64,000 bases of DNA, from NCBI GenBank assembly GCA_963693315.1, contig OY856186.1, forward strand, positions 301,856,144 to 301,920,143, in the 5' to 3' direction. Below are positions 10,704 to 21,059 of this stretch, one piece after another; positions within the stretch are counted from its first letter, which is position 1; the number at the start of each line of letters is the position of its first letter. The DNA is from Diogma glabrata (lineage: Eukaryota > Arthropoda > Insecta > Diptera > Cylindrotomidae). The notes beneath the pieces are model-generated. The model made no database searches, was not told where the DNA came from, and saw nothing but the letters and a program-made list of their open reading frames with translations. The translations under genes were made by a program, and so were the position numbers.

Positions 10704-11135
10704 ATCTGAAAAAGTTTCACACGTACACCATACACCGAAAGTGAGTCAAAAAGCAACTTATATATATTTGCATAAAAAAAGTTTATAGTGGTAATGATTG
10801 TAAATTTGAATCTGTAGAAATTTAATGATCAGCATCTATATATGAGACCAGAACCTTGATTATTGTGTCATAACTGTGTTAAGAAAATCGTTTAGCGTGT
10901 CAAAAAAATGATTTTCATATATTTTGTTTCTCAATTTTTTTGAGAAATATGTTATGGGAAGCATTTTCGACTAGAAAGATATAAAACATAAAGTAACTAT
11001 ATGGATGACATGAAATGTAATAGAACATTAAATTTGACATGACATGTGTCAAAAAAATCGGTAAGTGTGTCAAAACAAGACAATTTGCATATTTTTTCTT
11101 GAAAAACGTTCATTTTAAGTGATAACGAGTAGTAA
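10704..11135 (-). repeat. Unclassified TGACACACTT-rich repeat, reverse copy
   Basis: This is a fragment of the family seen complete at 39442-40474 and 48071-49400, here in reverse orientation. Shared blocks include the GTGTGTCAAAA motifs, the AAAACGTTCATTTTAAGTGA block and the GAGTAGTAA block at 11128-11135. It is the DNA into which the gypsy element (left edge, 1-35) and the CAGTGGCGTA element (right edge) inserted. No coding frame. Confidence 0.75.
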
Positions 11136-11633
11136 GTCAGTGGCGTACGCAAGGGGGGTTGCTGGGGGTTCGAACCCCCCCCCATGTTGCATCAAATCGG
11201 TTAAAAAATTATTCTAATACAGATACACTTACATGGAATTTAAATTTAAATTTACTATAGTAAAAACCTAATTGCCTCTATCGGATCCCTTATTTCATAA
11301 TAAATAACAATAGTTATTTGGTGTACGAGTATGTAGATATTATTTAATCTATAATTCAATTTTAATTATAATTCATAAATTTATTTAGATTACATTAAAA
11401 TACCGATTGTGTTAAATGTTAAATACCGATTTTTTATTTTATTTTTCAACCTTTAAAAAAGTTGGTCAAGTGCGAATAAAATTCGCTCGCCGAGGGTTCC
11501 GTGAATCGTGGAAAAACAAACTGACAAAAATAATTTAAATAAACTTGTGTTGTAGACTTTTTATATCGCCTAGGCGCATAAAAATGGTTTTTTCTGCGTA
11601 AATGCCAATAGCAATGTCAATGAGAATGCAAAG

Positions 11634-11845
11634 GGATTTTTTTGTACGTACATCGTACAAACGGAATGCTTTACCCGAATCAATAGTCTCGAGTGCCTTC
11701 AATCCACAAAGATTTAAAAAAAGCGTCTACCTATACCTCAAGACGCATGATGTTGTGGGACCTGGGTCTTAAATGGTATCTATGTGTTGTTGTGACACAT
11801 TTTGTAATTCCTACTACACAACACTTTTTATTAAAAAAAAAAAAT
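11634..11845 (+). pseudogene. 5'-truncated jockey-type LINE tail
   Basis: Translation of 11634-11770 gives a block (FFVRTSYKRNALPES, then FNPQRFKKSVYLYLKTHDVV) that matches the C-terminal block of the LINE copies at 14041 and 43199. A TAA follows, then the same 3' UTR and a poly(A) run at about 11833-11844. Only the last 45 or so codons remain. It lies inside the CAGTGGCGTA element. Confidence 0.8.
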
Positions 11846-11932
11846 AAATAAAAATTGATCCAAATTATACACAAAATATTAAATCTCGTTAAATATTGGC
11901 AATAGGAGTTTAAGGTAACTAAGAAGATATGA

Positions 11933-12184
11933 GGAGGTCCACACCAAAACGCTACATTTCCATTATTACATTTTCCCGATGCAGTTCAAGAAAATTTGAT
12001 TACGTCATTACACTGATTACATTATGTCTAAAGCAAGCTCTATTCTACAAAGGGGAAAAACAGTTCTAATTTAAGCATAGATTAATTTTTGAGTTTTCGA
12101 TCGAATTCAGAAATTGGAGTCGATCTAAGTACACAATTTATTTTTTAAAGAAAATGGAAATGTAGCGTTTTGGTGTGGACCTCC
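11933..12184. mobile_element. MITE with 31-bp terminal inverted repeats
   Basis: GGAGGTCCACACCAAAACGC at 11933 is repeated inverted at the right end (to 12184), and the inverted match extends about 31 bases. The interior is non-coding. A target duplication is not clear. Confidence 0.75.
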
Positions 12185-13560
12185 ACATATACAATTACAC
12201 CAACTTTTAAATTGGAAAATATACATTATTGATTTTACATAACAATTCAATAAAAATTGACGAGAATTCAAAAACTGTGCACAGCAAAATTCTAAAATTT
12301 CTTAAATTAAGTGCCCTTTTCTATGGCACCCCACTTGCTATGATCAAAAATGATTTTTTTTTCACTCTTCCTCAATCTCAACCCCTCAAAATACAGAAAA
12401 ATAATTATGTGACCCTTTGCTATAGTTTTAGATCACTTGGTGACTCCGCTGAAGGTTGGAGGTACGATTTTACTCACTCCTGACATTGTGGTGTCCACTA
12501 ACGTATGGTGTGGCCGGTCACTGGGCAGAGAACTTATGTGAATATCCTTTGACACCAGACGATGCCACCTTTGGAGAGTTGTGCGATGCTCGAATCGGAC
12601 TCTTGGTGCCTGCCTTTTATCTTGGTGTAACCTTCCTTTTATCTACAACTTTCAGAGTTAGCTCCTTAGGTATATACTACCTTTAACAAAGTTAGCCCGG
12701 CCAAAGATTTTAGTAAGGACACGGACTTGTATGGCTTCCTCTTCAGAGAGGCCTTTATTAATTAGTGCCCTATTGCGATTTTTGTTTGGCAAGAAGGTAT
12801 AAAGGTTAATTGTCGGATCAAAAGACGTCCGGTTTCGGACCAACTTTCAGTTGCACTTTTTTGATAATGATTCAAAACCTGTGCACCTTAACATTCTAAA
12901 AAAAATTACAACGTTTATTAAATTAAGTGCTCTTTCCTATGACACCCCACTTGTTAGGATCAAAAATTATTTGTTTTCTCTCTTCCTCAATCTCACCCCC
13001 TCAAACAACAGAAAAATAATTATGTGACACTTCGCTGTAGTTTTCGTTCAGAGTTTATCAAACTTCTCTTTTCTGTGAATTTTTTCAAATTTTTCTGTCA
13101 ATTAAGCTCGAAACCCAAGGGGTGGGACCAACTTTTTGTTGCACTTGTTTGACAATAATTCAAAAACTGTGCACTGCAAAATTCTAAAAATAGTTACAAT
13201 GTTTCTTGAATTAAGTGCTCGTTCAGAAGATATCTCACATGGCTGGGTTTTAAATGGTGTTTTCTCTTCTCATTTCCACACGCTTAATAAATACAATTAT
13301 GAGTGTTTTGCACTTCCCTATATTTTTCGTATTTTCCTATATTTTCTAAGAGTTTTGAAGTTTTTTCATTAAATAGATTCGGAACTAAGTGGGGAAGGAA
13401 AACATGAAAAAACGCTATTATTCAATTTTATTCAAAAAAACTGTGCAGTAAAAAGTTATAAAATACATTTTTAAGGGATACTGAATTCAAGCCCTCTTAT
13501 ATGATACCCCACTTGACTCGGTAAAAAAAAGTATTTTCTTAAGGACCTTACATATTGCAC
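12185..13560 (+). repeat. Four diverged direct repeats with a GC-richer insert
   Basis: A block of about 150-250 bp with AAAACTGTGCAC, AATTAAGTGC and ACCCCACTTG motifs recurs at about 12190-12432, 12838-13051, 13129-13290 and 13413-13530. Copies are well diverged. This looks like internal repeat structure of the element. Between the first two copies lies unrelated DNA (12433-12843, separate entry). Confidence 0.6.
12433..12843. other. GC-richer patch with two short unidentified ORFs
   Basis: This about 410-bp patch is clearly richer in G+C than its surroundings. It has an open frame on the plus strand (12456-12686, 76 residues, containing GHWAENLCEYPLTPDDATFG) and one on the minus strand (12658-12843, 61 residues, containing INKGLSEEEAIQVRVL). 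Both have ordinary protein-like composition, but I recognise neither. It may be a captured host fragment carried by the element, or a different repeat. Confidence 0.25.
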
Positions 13561-13905
13561 CCCATAAAACAAACGGAAACCACTTTATTTTTTGTATCCG
13601 TCATCTTCAGTGGACTGGTTAGTTTTATACGCATCTTAAATTTCAGGACCATAGGATTTATAGTTTATGAGATAATCGATTTTAATACAAAACACGTCGT
13701 AGTCTCAAAAGTAGTGATTCGTATAAAAACGGAACTTAAATTAAATTTTTAATTTAACCCCCCCCCCCCCCCCATAGCTCAATCCTGCGTACGCCACTGC
13801 TAGTAGTAACATTAAACTTTTTTTTTTTAATAAAATGTGTTGTGTAATAGGGTTTAGAATATGTGTCACAACATAAATACCTTGTGAGACCTAGGTCTAG
13901 ACCTG

Positions 13906-14128
13906 CATGAAATGTAATAGAACATTAAATTTGACATGACATGTGTCAAAAAAATCGGTAAGTGTGTCAAAACAAGACAATTTGCATATTTTTTCTTGAA
14001 AAACGTTCATTTTAAGTGATAACGAGTAGTAACATTATACTTTTTTTTTTTAATAAAATGTGTTGTGTAATAGGGTTTAGAATATGTGTCACAACATAAA
14101 TACCATTTGAGACCTAGGTCTAGACCTG
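13906..14128. repeat. Second copy of a 223-bp tandem duplication (empty site)
   Basis: This copy is uninterrupted. The first copy is split into 11009-11135 and 13810-13905 (127 + 96 = 223 bases) by the 2666-bp element and its 8-bp duplication. Each unit holds the end of the unclassified repeat joined to the poly(T) tail and about 80 bp of the LINE 3' end. The duplication therefore occurred after the LINE inserted and before the CAGTGGCGTA element arrived. Confidence 0.9.
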
Positions 14129-14590
14129 GGTCCCACAACAACTGGCGTTCTAAGGTGTTGATTAACGCTTTCTTTAAACCTCTGCGGGTTGAAGCCACCT
14201 AAGACTAAGTGTTCCGGCAAACTATTCCATTTGTACGCAGTTCGGACAATGAAGTCTCTCTGCGATCTGCCAGTATGACAGCGCGGGATCTTTACCATTT
14301 CACTGGTTGCGGCAGCCGATTGCCGTGTGGAACGGGGGTAAGAATAAGTTTGAGGCATGATGCCGCTGATTTCATCTGAGCACCGATGATGACGATATTT
14401 GTAAAAAACAACGAGGTCAGCAACAGTGCGACGATGTTGTAGGGAATCAAGTTTTGATGTCAAAGCTCGATCACCCACAATTCGTATAGCCCGCTTTTGA
14501 ACAGAGTCCAAGAGGGCCAAGATGGAAACAGAGGCAGCACCCCAAACTTGACAACAGTACTCCATACAGGGACGAATATAGGACTATAGG
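14041..14590 (-). pseudogene. 5'-truncated jockey-type LINE, C-terminal fragment
   Basis: On the minus strand this is the end of the reverse-transcriptase ORF of a jockey-like LINE: MEYCCQVWGAAS at the start, then a DLVVFYKYRH block and a YKWNSLPEHLV block, typical of the region after the RT domain. The frame is open from about 14580 to 14089. The usual TAA stop (present in the 43199 copy) is CAA here, so the frame runs a few codons into the 3' UTR. A poly(A) tail (poly(T) at 14041-14051) marks the 3' end. RT and endonuclease are missing through 5' truncation, so the copy is dead. It inserted into the unclassified repeat, which resumes near 14590. Confidence 0.88.
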
Positions 14591-14800
14591 ACGAAGAGAA
14601 ATCTTGTTGCTCAGCATTAATATGTGAGACCATGAGCTTGATTATTGTATATTATAAGTGTGTCAAAAAAAATACCATTAAGTGTGTCAAAAGAATGTTT
14701 CATGTTTTTGTTTACCCAATTTTTTTTGAAAAAAATAAAATTATTTGTATGACATAAAATGTAATTGAACATACATCTGAATATGGAATATGGTTCTATC
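14591..14800 (-). repeat. Unclassified repeat resumes after the LINE
   Basis: ATATGTGAGACCATGAGCTTG and the following AAGTGTGTCAAAA motifs match 10840-10960 and the reverse of 48900-49010. This is the other side of the LINE insertion. Confidence 0.6.
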
Positions 14801-15894
14801 CAGTTTAGACTCCTCTCAACTTATAAGAACATTTGAAAAATATCAAGGTGTTGCAGATTAAATGTCGATTTTTTTACCAGCAATTGTAATTATTAGGCAG
14901 AAGCTTCTTGAGTAATTTTTTGTGTGATTCCAAATTCCACGATCAACTTTTGGATACTTTTGGATAACGATCAACTTTTGGAACACATTAATCAAAGTGG
15001 CGAGGGGTCCACCATACTTTTGCTGACTTTTCTCACTTTATTTGTACAATTTGTTGGGAGCATAAAGAAAGATTAAAAATTAATCAATTTTGATGACCCT
15101 TTGACAAAAGATGGAGATTTAAATGAAGATCTGGTTAGTTTTTGGACGATATTGGGATAAGTTGAAACTTCAATAACATCAGTTCCTGAAAATTGATTTT
15201 GCTTCAACTCGGTGAATATGCTTAGAGGATGTTTTGTGACAGTTCTGCATTCCAACTTCCGGTTTGTCACTTCCAGTAAAAAATTTGTTTAGTTTTATTC
15301 GTACAACAGAATTTATGTCGATTATGAGCAAACACATGGGAGCCTCCGAAGCAAGTATTTATTATAAGTAGAAATACGCGAAATGTATATCAAAAGATAG
15401 TCATATATTGAAGTATTTGATGGATATAGACTCAATATATACCCAAAACATTTTGTTTCCAGAGCTGTGGTGTAATGAATATAATAAATGAATTTGCTAA
15501 AACTATTTTTTAATGTACTTCTTACCACTGAAACAATAAACAATAGAATGTTAATAAAATATCATGAATTAAATTAAATTTTAAAAACAAAGTTTATAAA
15601 GTTATAAAACATTATTTATTAAATTATTAGATTTACTTTTTATTGATTTATTAACATGAAAATTAAATTATTATAAACTATCTCACTTGCATCCCTTTGT
15701 ATGCTTATTGCCTCGCGCTTGCACCCACGTCAGACTTTTAATTTATTTATAGCAAGTTGTAAACAGTATCGAAACTGTCTGGCTGCTAAGAAAATGCCTT
15801 CTGATAGTTTCCCAAGTAACATATATAAAATTCAGTTTTATACTATAACGTAAGTTTAATTTCAATTTCCTAAAAGGAATTTTATGCACCTTTG
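14801..15894. other. Unassigned DNA with one weak ORF
   Basis: On the minus strand 15073-15285 is open for about 70 codons (segments TNRKLECRTVTKHPLS and IEVSTYPNIVQKL) with protein-like composition and no homology I recognise. The rest is AT-rich, with no repeat ends I can define. Confidence 0.25.
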
Positions 15895-16045
15895 TGACCT
15901 GTTCTCTGCCTAAGAGACGATGATCCAAACTTCATACATCGCTAACAGTTCCTACCTGAGTATGGGCTATGAGCAGAGAAATATACAGCTTTTATAAAAT
16001 AACGAAGGTCTAGCCATCGCTTGCTCTTAGTCTATAAGGTGTAGT
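15895..16045. repeat. Degenerate half of the GAGCCCGCG foldback
   Basis: This segment matches the right arm of the foldback at 18128-18688: the GATCCAAACTTCAT block, the CAGCTTTTATAAAATAACGA block and the terminal GCTCTTAGTCTATAA. That terminus equals the complement of the other copy's left end. It is diverged and has only one arm. Confidence 0.65.
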
Positions 16046-17100
16046 AGTTAGTTTGATTAAAATCAAATTTTGGAGTGCAAGTATAGTTATTATTTTTATT
16101 TTTTAGTTATTATAAATGATAATAGCGAGGACTATTATTAATGCAAACAATTACGCTCTTTCATTTAACCCCACAGCAAATGGGAGACCGGATCAAAAAA
16201 TTATTTTAGCTTTTCTAACTCTACAAATCTCAAGAACTGCGCTAGCCCCTTTGAAAAATATCTACTTAATTTTCTATCTTGTGAAGTATTTTTCATTAAT
16301 TCGATCAGACTTAAAAACTTAAAATATCCAAACTACTCCTATTAAATCTTTGTGAGCAATACGAGACGGAACTCAGACGGTACTAATCGATCTCCCTAGG
16401 GCCTGGTCGATCTACGAATACACTGGTAGCGTGTATTCACAATAATTTGTGTCTTTTAAACTCTTAATAATGTAACGTAACGTTTTATTTTGCAAGTGCA
16501 AAAATCAGGAGCTGTCGAAACTTATCAAACAAATTTCAAATTGGACGAAACCGTAACTGATGTATCAGCTGGTATTCGTTCCATAGTCTACTTAAAACAA
16601 ACTTTTTGTTATTTTCATTGAATATTAATGTTATCTTTTACCCAAAATCATTTTATTTTGCTTTTAATAAATTTTCTAATTATGGAATTTCAATAAAGGT
16701 TATTTTCTCAAGCCAAAATTTAATAATCATTCTGCGAACAAAAAAGAGCTTGAAACAATATAGCTGTCAAGTATAAATTTTTTTTTAAGAAAAAAAAGAA
16801 AAGAATGGTCTTGATTTTTCTTCTTATATTTATTTAGGTTTTATTCAAAAGATTCTGTTTGTATTCCAAAGCTGAAGAAGAAAATGGATTGAATAATAAA
16901 ATCGTTGAATACGGAGAAATAATATAAATCAGTTTTTCAGTGGAGTCATCATAATTTTCAATACATTCTTGTTTAGAGAAATAGATTATTGAAAAAGATA
17001 TAAATATTTGTAAAGAATATATTATATAATTTATGTTTTACTGATTTATTATAAGTTGTTTAGACCTTAGTTACCGACATAATAATGACATTCTTAATTC
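16046..17100. other. AT-rich DNA, nothing assignable
   Basis: No ORF beyond chance length, no tandem array and no recognisable repeat end. A short inverted repeat near 16414-16440 around GAATACACTGGTAGCGTGTATTC is the only local structure. Confidence 0.4.
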
Positions 17101-17465
17101 CCAAGGGAATTATAAGAGGGAGTTATGGATTCATAATAGACCTAGTTTTCATTATAAATTTTTGTTTTGTTTATTTATAAACAACATTATTTACATAAAG
17201 CCATAGTAACGAATAACAATAACCCAGCAATTCAATTTGAAATGAAAAACAACTAACTTGATCAATTAAAACGAAAAATCATGCTATCAAATAAAAATAA
17301 ATGTTTTAGTTTAATAAATGTTTTAGGTAGTAAAACATAAAATTATTTATGTATCACGTGAATTATTAGATGTCAATTACCTTGTGAAACTTACTAACCT
17401 TCGGGCCAGAGGCCCTCGGGTAGTAAACGTTTCCCTCGGTAATTAACATCCTCATAATTCCCTTG
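17101..17465. mobile_element. MITE with AAGGGAATTATAAG ends
   Basis: The left end CCAAGGGAATTATAAGAGG and the inverted right end CCTCATAATTCCCTTG (about 17448-17465) bound a non-coding insert of about 365 bp. It contains a GC-rich motif (CCAGAGGCCCTCGG, 17408-17421) whose complement recurs at about 28294-28310. This suggests a shared family. Confidence 0.55.
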
Positions 17466-17880
17466 ATACCTAAATAACTATTATTGCTTTATAAGGACTA
17501 GGAATAAAGCAACACGTCAAAAATATTTTTTATTCCATAGAGAATATGAACTTTATAATCAAACTAGCAGGATCCGGCGTGCTTTGCTACGCTTATAAAT
17601 TAAGTTTTTGCGCCGACATTTTTGTGACGAGCAATGATTTCAAAAAGTGGCAATGAGAAATGATAGCAATATTTTTAATTTTTCTTTTTAAAAATATGAA
17701 TGAAAAATAATCAGCATTCTAGCTGATCAGTTCGGATATATGAAAAATTAGCGATCAAGTTTTCAAGTATTCAATAAGAAAATTTAAATGACTTGTTGGA
17801 ACAAAAATAGATTCACAAATGTTCACAGTGCTCATGCATTGTATTTGTTCCCGTCACGAATTACATAAAAACTGTTCTAA
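17466..17880. other. Partial repeat and SINE 5' remnant
   Basis: 17560-17610 carries a GATCCGGCGTGCTTTGCTACGC block of the kind seen at the ends of RTE-derived insect repeats. About 17800-17880 aligns weakly with the part of the SINE family that precedes its TTCTAAAG block (compare 42900-42960); the SINE continues at 19381 after the inserted element. Confidence 0.4.
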
Positions 17881-18127
17881 TGCCCGATTTATAGTCGGTA
17901 ACGTTAACTTAACCGTAACTTAAGACACTACAAAATTTTGATTTATAGTCGGTAAGAAATAACGTACTTTGACGTTTGATTTGATATTAATTTTGGGTTT
18001 GTAATCAATTTTATAAATCATATCAATTTTTTAAAGCAATAAACTGATTTTAAAATCAAAATTTAAAAAAATTAAATCAAAATAAACATTTAAAACAAAA
18101 TTTAAAAAAAAAAATTCATTTTCATAT

Positions 18128-18688
18128 TATAGACTAAGAGCCCGCGACGGCCAGACCTTCGTTATTTTATAAAAGCTGAAAGTTTCTCTGCGCATACCCC
18201 CTACTCAGGTAGGAACGATAAGCGACATATGAAGTTTGGATCATAGTGGCTTTGGCAGGGAGCAGGTAACAAAGGGGCCTCCAAAGTTTCGTGAAAGTAT
18301 AAAAGCTAATTTTTTTATATATTCTTCCGGATAGTATTAGAAGTCACGTCACCCATTGCGAGACACTTACTATCGTGGAAACCCCCTGCCAGACACCATT
18401 AAACTTTAAAGTTAAAGGGTGTCTGGCAGGGAGTTTCCACGATAGTAAGTGTCTGGCATTGGGTGACGTGACTTCTAATACTATCCCGAAGAATATATAA
18501 AAAAATCAGCTTTTATACTTTCACGAAACTTTGGAGGTCCCTTTGTTACCTGCTCCCTTCCAAAGCCACTATGATCCAAACTTCATATGTCGCTTATCGT
18601 TCCTACCCGAGTAGGAGGTACGCGCAGAGAAACTTTCAGCTTTTATAAAATAACGAAGGTCTGGCCGTCGCGGGCTCTTGTTCTATTA
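18128..18688. repeat. Nested foldback, arms about 270 bp
   Basis: The left arm from about 18128 (GACTAAGAGCCCGCGACGG) and right arm to about 18688 are near-perfect reverse complements around a short loop at about 18396-18420. A single-arm relative is at 15895. It is non-coding and would form a long hairpin RNA if transcribed. Confidence 0.85.
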
Positions 18689-18956
18689 ATTTTTATGCCG
18701 AAATTTGGCATGAAATGCCGCTCTTTTTATATCCTTTACAAATTTTAATGAATAAAATTTTATTTTTATGAACACTTTCAATTAAATTTAAGTTTTCTTT
18801 TTTTTTTATAATAAACGTCAAAAAATCCTTAACCAAACCTTTAAGATAGAATGAAATGAACTTTACGTTAAGTTAACGTTAAGTTTAACTATATGTGTTA
18901 TTATGGTTATCCATATTATTCACTGTTCGTGTGCTTTTGTCACTTTTGAATTAAAA

Positions 18957-19246
18957 TGCAATATTTAAAAATATACTTTTTACTGTTTATTTTTAATTTT
19001 ATTTTATTAATAATAATATACTTCCTTATAGTAACAATTTGATTTTATTTTTAATTTACAGAATATCGATTTCGACTTACGTCATCCTCAGTTCTTAAAT
19101 TATTAGAATAATAATCTGACGTAAGTCGAAATCGATATTCTGTAAATTAAAAATAAAATCAAATTGTTACTATAAGGAAGTATATTATTATTAATAAAAT
19201 AAAATTAAAAAATAAACAGTAAAAAGTATATTTTTAAATATTGCAT
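18957..19246. repeat. Inverted repeat, about 128-bp arms, about 33-nt loop
   Basis: 18957-19084 and 19118-19246 are almost exact reverse complements; the inner boundary is at TTACGTCA / TGACGTAA. It lies inside the TGCCCG element. The near identity suggests recent origin or ongoing gene conversion. Confidence 0.88.
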
Positions 19247-19380
19247 TTTAGTTAAGTTTAAGTTACCGACTATAAATGCTCGACTATGTTACCGACTATA
19301 AATACCGAATTTTCATACATATGTATACTTTTCGTTAAGTTAACGTTAAGTTAAAGTTACCGACTGTAAATCGGGCATAA

Positions 19381-19480
19381 AGAAGTTTTTCTGAGAGAAA
19401 ATGCTTTCAAATTGCAAAATACAAGTGAATTACAATAATTACTTTGATCTTAATCACTCACAAAATCTCTCAAAATTTTA
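19381..19480 (+). repeat. 3' half of a tRNA-derived SINE
   Basis: AGAAGTTTTTCTGAGAGAAAAT and the following TTGCAAAATACAAGTGAATT match 42955-43050 and 26430-26540. This is the downstream part of the SINE that the TGCCCG element interrupted. Confidence 0.65.
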
Positions 19481-19640
19481 TTTTTTACACCAAATAGTGT
19501 AAAAGTTTCGTTTATTTAACATTATACCTGTCGCATATTGCCGCTATCTCATAAGAAAGAAAATTCTAGAAAACCCGTTTTTACCACTTATTTATTTTAA
19601 TATGAAAAGAATTTCAAAATGTCGTTTTAATTCTATTTAT
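19481..19640. other. Spacer, nothing recognised
   Basis: AT-rich spacer between the SINE fragment and the Helitron relic. I could not find a convincing Helitron 3' hairpin plus CTRR end here. Confidence 0.4.
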
Positions 19641-19942
19641 TTATTCGAGTACTTGTGGGTACACTATATTTTTTGTTTTTCCGTCTAGTGCGCACACGAA
19701 TAAATCAGAAGGTTTTCTTAACACGTTTGCCACATACAGTGTGAGAAGCACGGATTCTCCAAATCTACTCCAAATACTTGCCGTAACTTTCCTTGTGCTT
19801 TGTTGACGGTCATTGGATTGGAAACTAAACGTTTGAATTCAAATGCCATATCTCTTGGGATTAGTGGAATACGTGGCAATACTACATCTTCCCCTTCGAA
19901 TTTTCCATTCAAAATTGTAGCTTCAATGACATTGTTCATCAT
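19641..19942 (-). pseudogene. Helitron PIF1-type helicase, C-terminal relic
   Basis: Two minus-strand frames together give the end of a Helitron helicase. The first (from 19942) has NNVIEATILNGKFEGEDVV, then a RIPLIP block, then MTVNKAQGK, then NPCFSH. A frame change then gives LYV, KPSDLFV and KTKNIVYPQVLE before a TAA at 19641. The MTVNKAQG motif and NPCFSHxxLYV block are typical of the last helicase motifs of Rep/Hel proteins (family knowledge). Several residues are missing between the FEFKRL and MTVNKAQ blocks, and the canonical ACSR after LYV is altered. The frameshift, deletion and loss of everything upstream make it inactive. It abuts a LINE relic at 19985. Confidence 0.85.
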
Positions 19943-19984
19943 CGTTTTTACCGAAAATTTCCAAAAAACTTGTATAATTTCAAA

Positions 19985-20105
19985 ATATTTGACATATTTG
20001 GAATAGCAATATGTGTCACAACAACACAAAAAAACCTTTTAAGACCTAGGTTCCACAACATCATGCTTTTTAAGACGTTGGTGAACGCAATATTTTTTTT
20101 GGAAT
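19985..20105 (-). pseudogene. Degenerate LINE 3' end
   Basis: Matches the 3' end of the jockey-type LINE at 43255-43350: the TGTGTCACAACAACACA block, then AAGACCTAGGT. The last codons are readable (LKKHDVVEPRS, then stop). It is more diverged than the other copies. Confidence 0.7.
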
Positions 20106-21000
20106 TTTTTATTCTTTTTCAAGAATGGAATACTAAATAATAAATCCTTTCACATAATAATGTACGACATAGGGCAATATTTCATGAAAGGATTAAGGAA
20201 ATAAAAACAAAATATTTTTTTCAAATTTGCTAAAATTGGGTTAATAATTATCCTAGTGCTAGAAGCATATATCAAGATCGTGTAACGCATTGTTTTCCTC
20301 AATCCAGCATATTTGACACACATTGTAATTTCTATATTACCCAAAACACATTTTATTTAAAAAAATAGCGTGTCATCGTCAAAGAATATACTATATAACA
20401 AAGACTAAAGGTGCTATCGTTGATTGAAAAAAGTTCATTCGCCACAACCCCTAAAATATCACTTATCCCCTTATATCAGTGACATCTTACTGCCATTGCC
20501 AGTGGTATACGATATTTCATGTTAACTGATTTGCCAACAGCAGGTACTAAAGTACGCGGTGTTGTCATACCCACCCATAGATCCAAAGTTTTAAATTTTA
20601 CATGTGTTTCTGCGGGCGGGAAGATATATTAAATTCATTGATATTAATTAAGGCATTGTTACCGTTTGCAAATCGCTATTGCAAACTTGTTGCCGGCTAA
20701 CTGCCACCATTTTTAATTAGTTTATTCATCATGATTCCCATCCATGTTTAATCATACAAAGTTTTAGAAACACGTATTACATACAATTGCAAACCAACAA
20801 CATATTTGAAAAAATTTGTAAGACCATGATGTGTTAAATTCCAATATATATAATTTTGATATATAAATGTAATTATTTGTTTGTTGGATTATACTTTCAT
20901 TTTTTAATTTCATAAAATTATGTTCAACGTAAAAAATACTGATCAAAGCAAGCTAAGTGTCTAAAACGATATTTTAATAAAAACCTAAATCAAATAATGG
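20106..21000. other. AT-rich DNA with a weak LINE tail
   Basis: 20318-20360 (TTTGACACACATTGTAATTTC, then a short A-run) resembles the 3' UTR of the same LINE in plus orientation. Otherwise I find no gene or repeat end. Confidence 0.3.
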
Positions 21001-21059
21001 TCAACATTTAGGCAAAACCCCTTAAGATAATTATAAGGGCCTTGGGTTCCGTTTAAAAA

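Larger units (their letters stand above)
11136..13801. mobile_element. CAGTGGCGTA inverted-repeat DNA element, 8-bp TSD
   Basis: This is a 2666-bp insertion flanked by AGTAGTAA (11128-11135 and 13802-13809). The uninterrupted site is preserved at 14027-14034 in the tandem duplicate. The ends are inverted: CAGTGGCGTACGCA begins at 11138 and its complement ends at 13799, followed inward by G-runs or C-runs. An 8-bp TSD and CAGNGGCGTA termini fit hAT-type elements, but two extra bases (GT, CT) lie between each TIR and the TSD. No transposase is visible. The interior holds a LINE tail, a MITE, diverged repeats and one GC-richer patch, so it is a non-autonomous composite. Confidence 0.82.
17881..19377. 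mobile_element. TGCCCGATTTA inverted-repeat element, 3-bp TSD
   Basis: This is a 1497-bp insertion. TGCCCGATTTATAGTCGGTAAC at the left is mirrored at the right end, followed by reiterated GTTAACTTAACG blocks and internal copies of TTACCGACTATAAAT. TAA flanks both sides (17878-17880, 19378-19380). Joining the flanks with one TAA gives GTTCTAAAGAAG, matching the intact SINE copy at 42950, which supports the duplication. A 3-bp TWA duplication fits PIF/Harbinger-type elements, but no transposase is present. It carries a nested foldback and a long hairpin. Confidence 0.85.
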
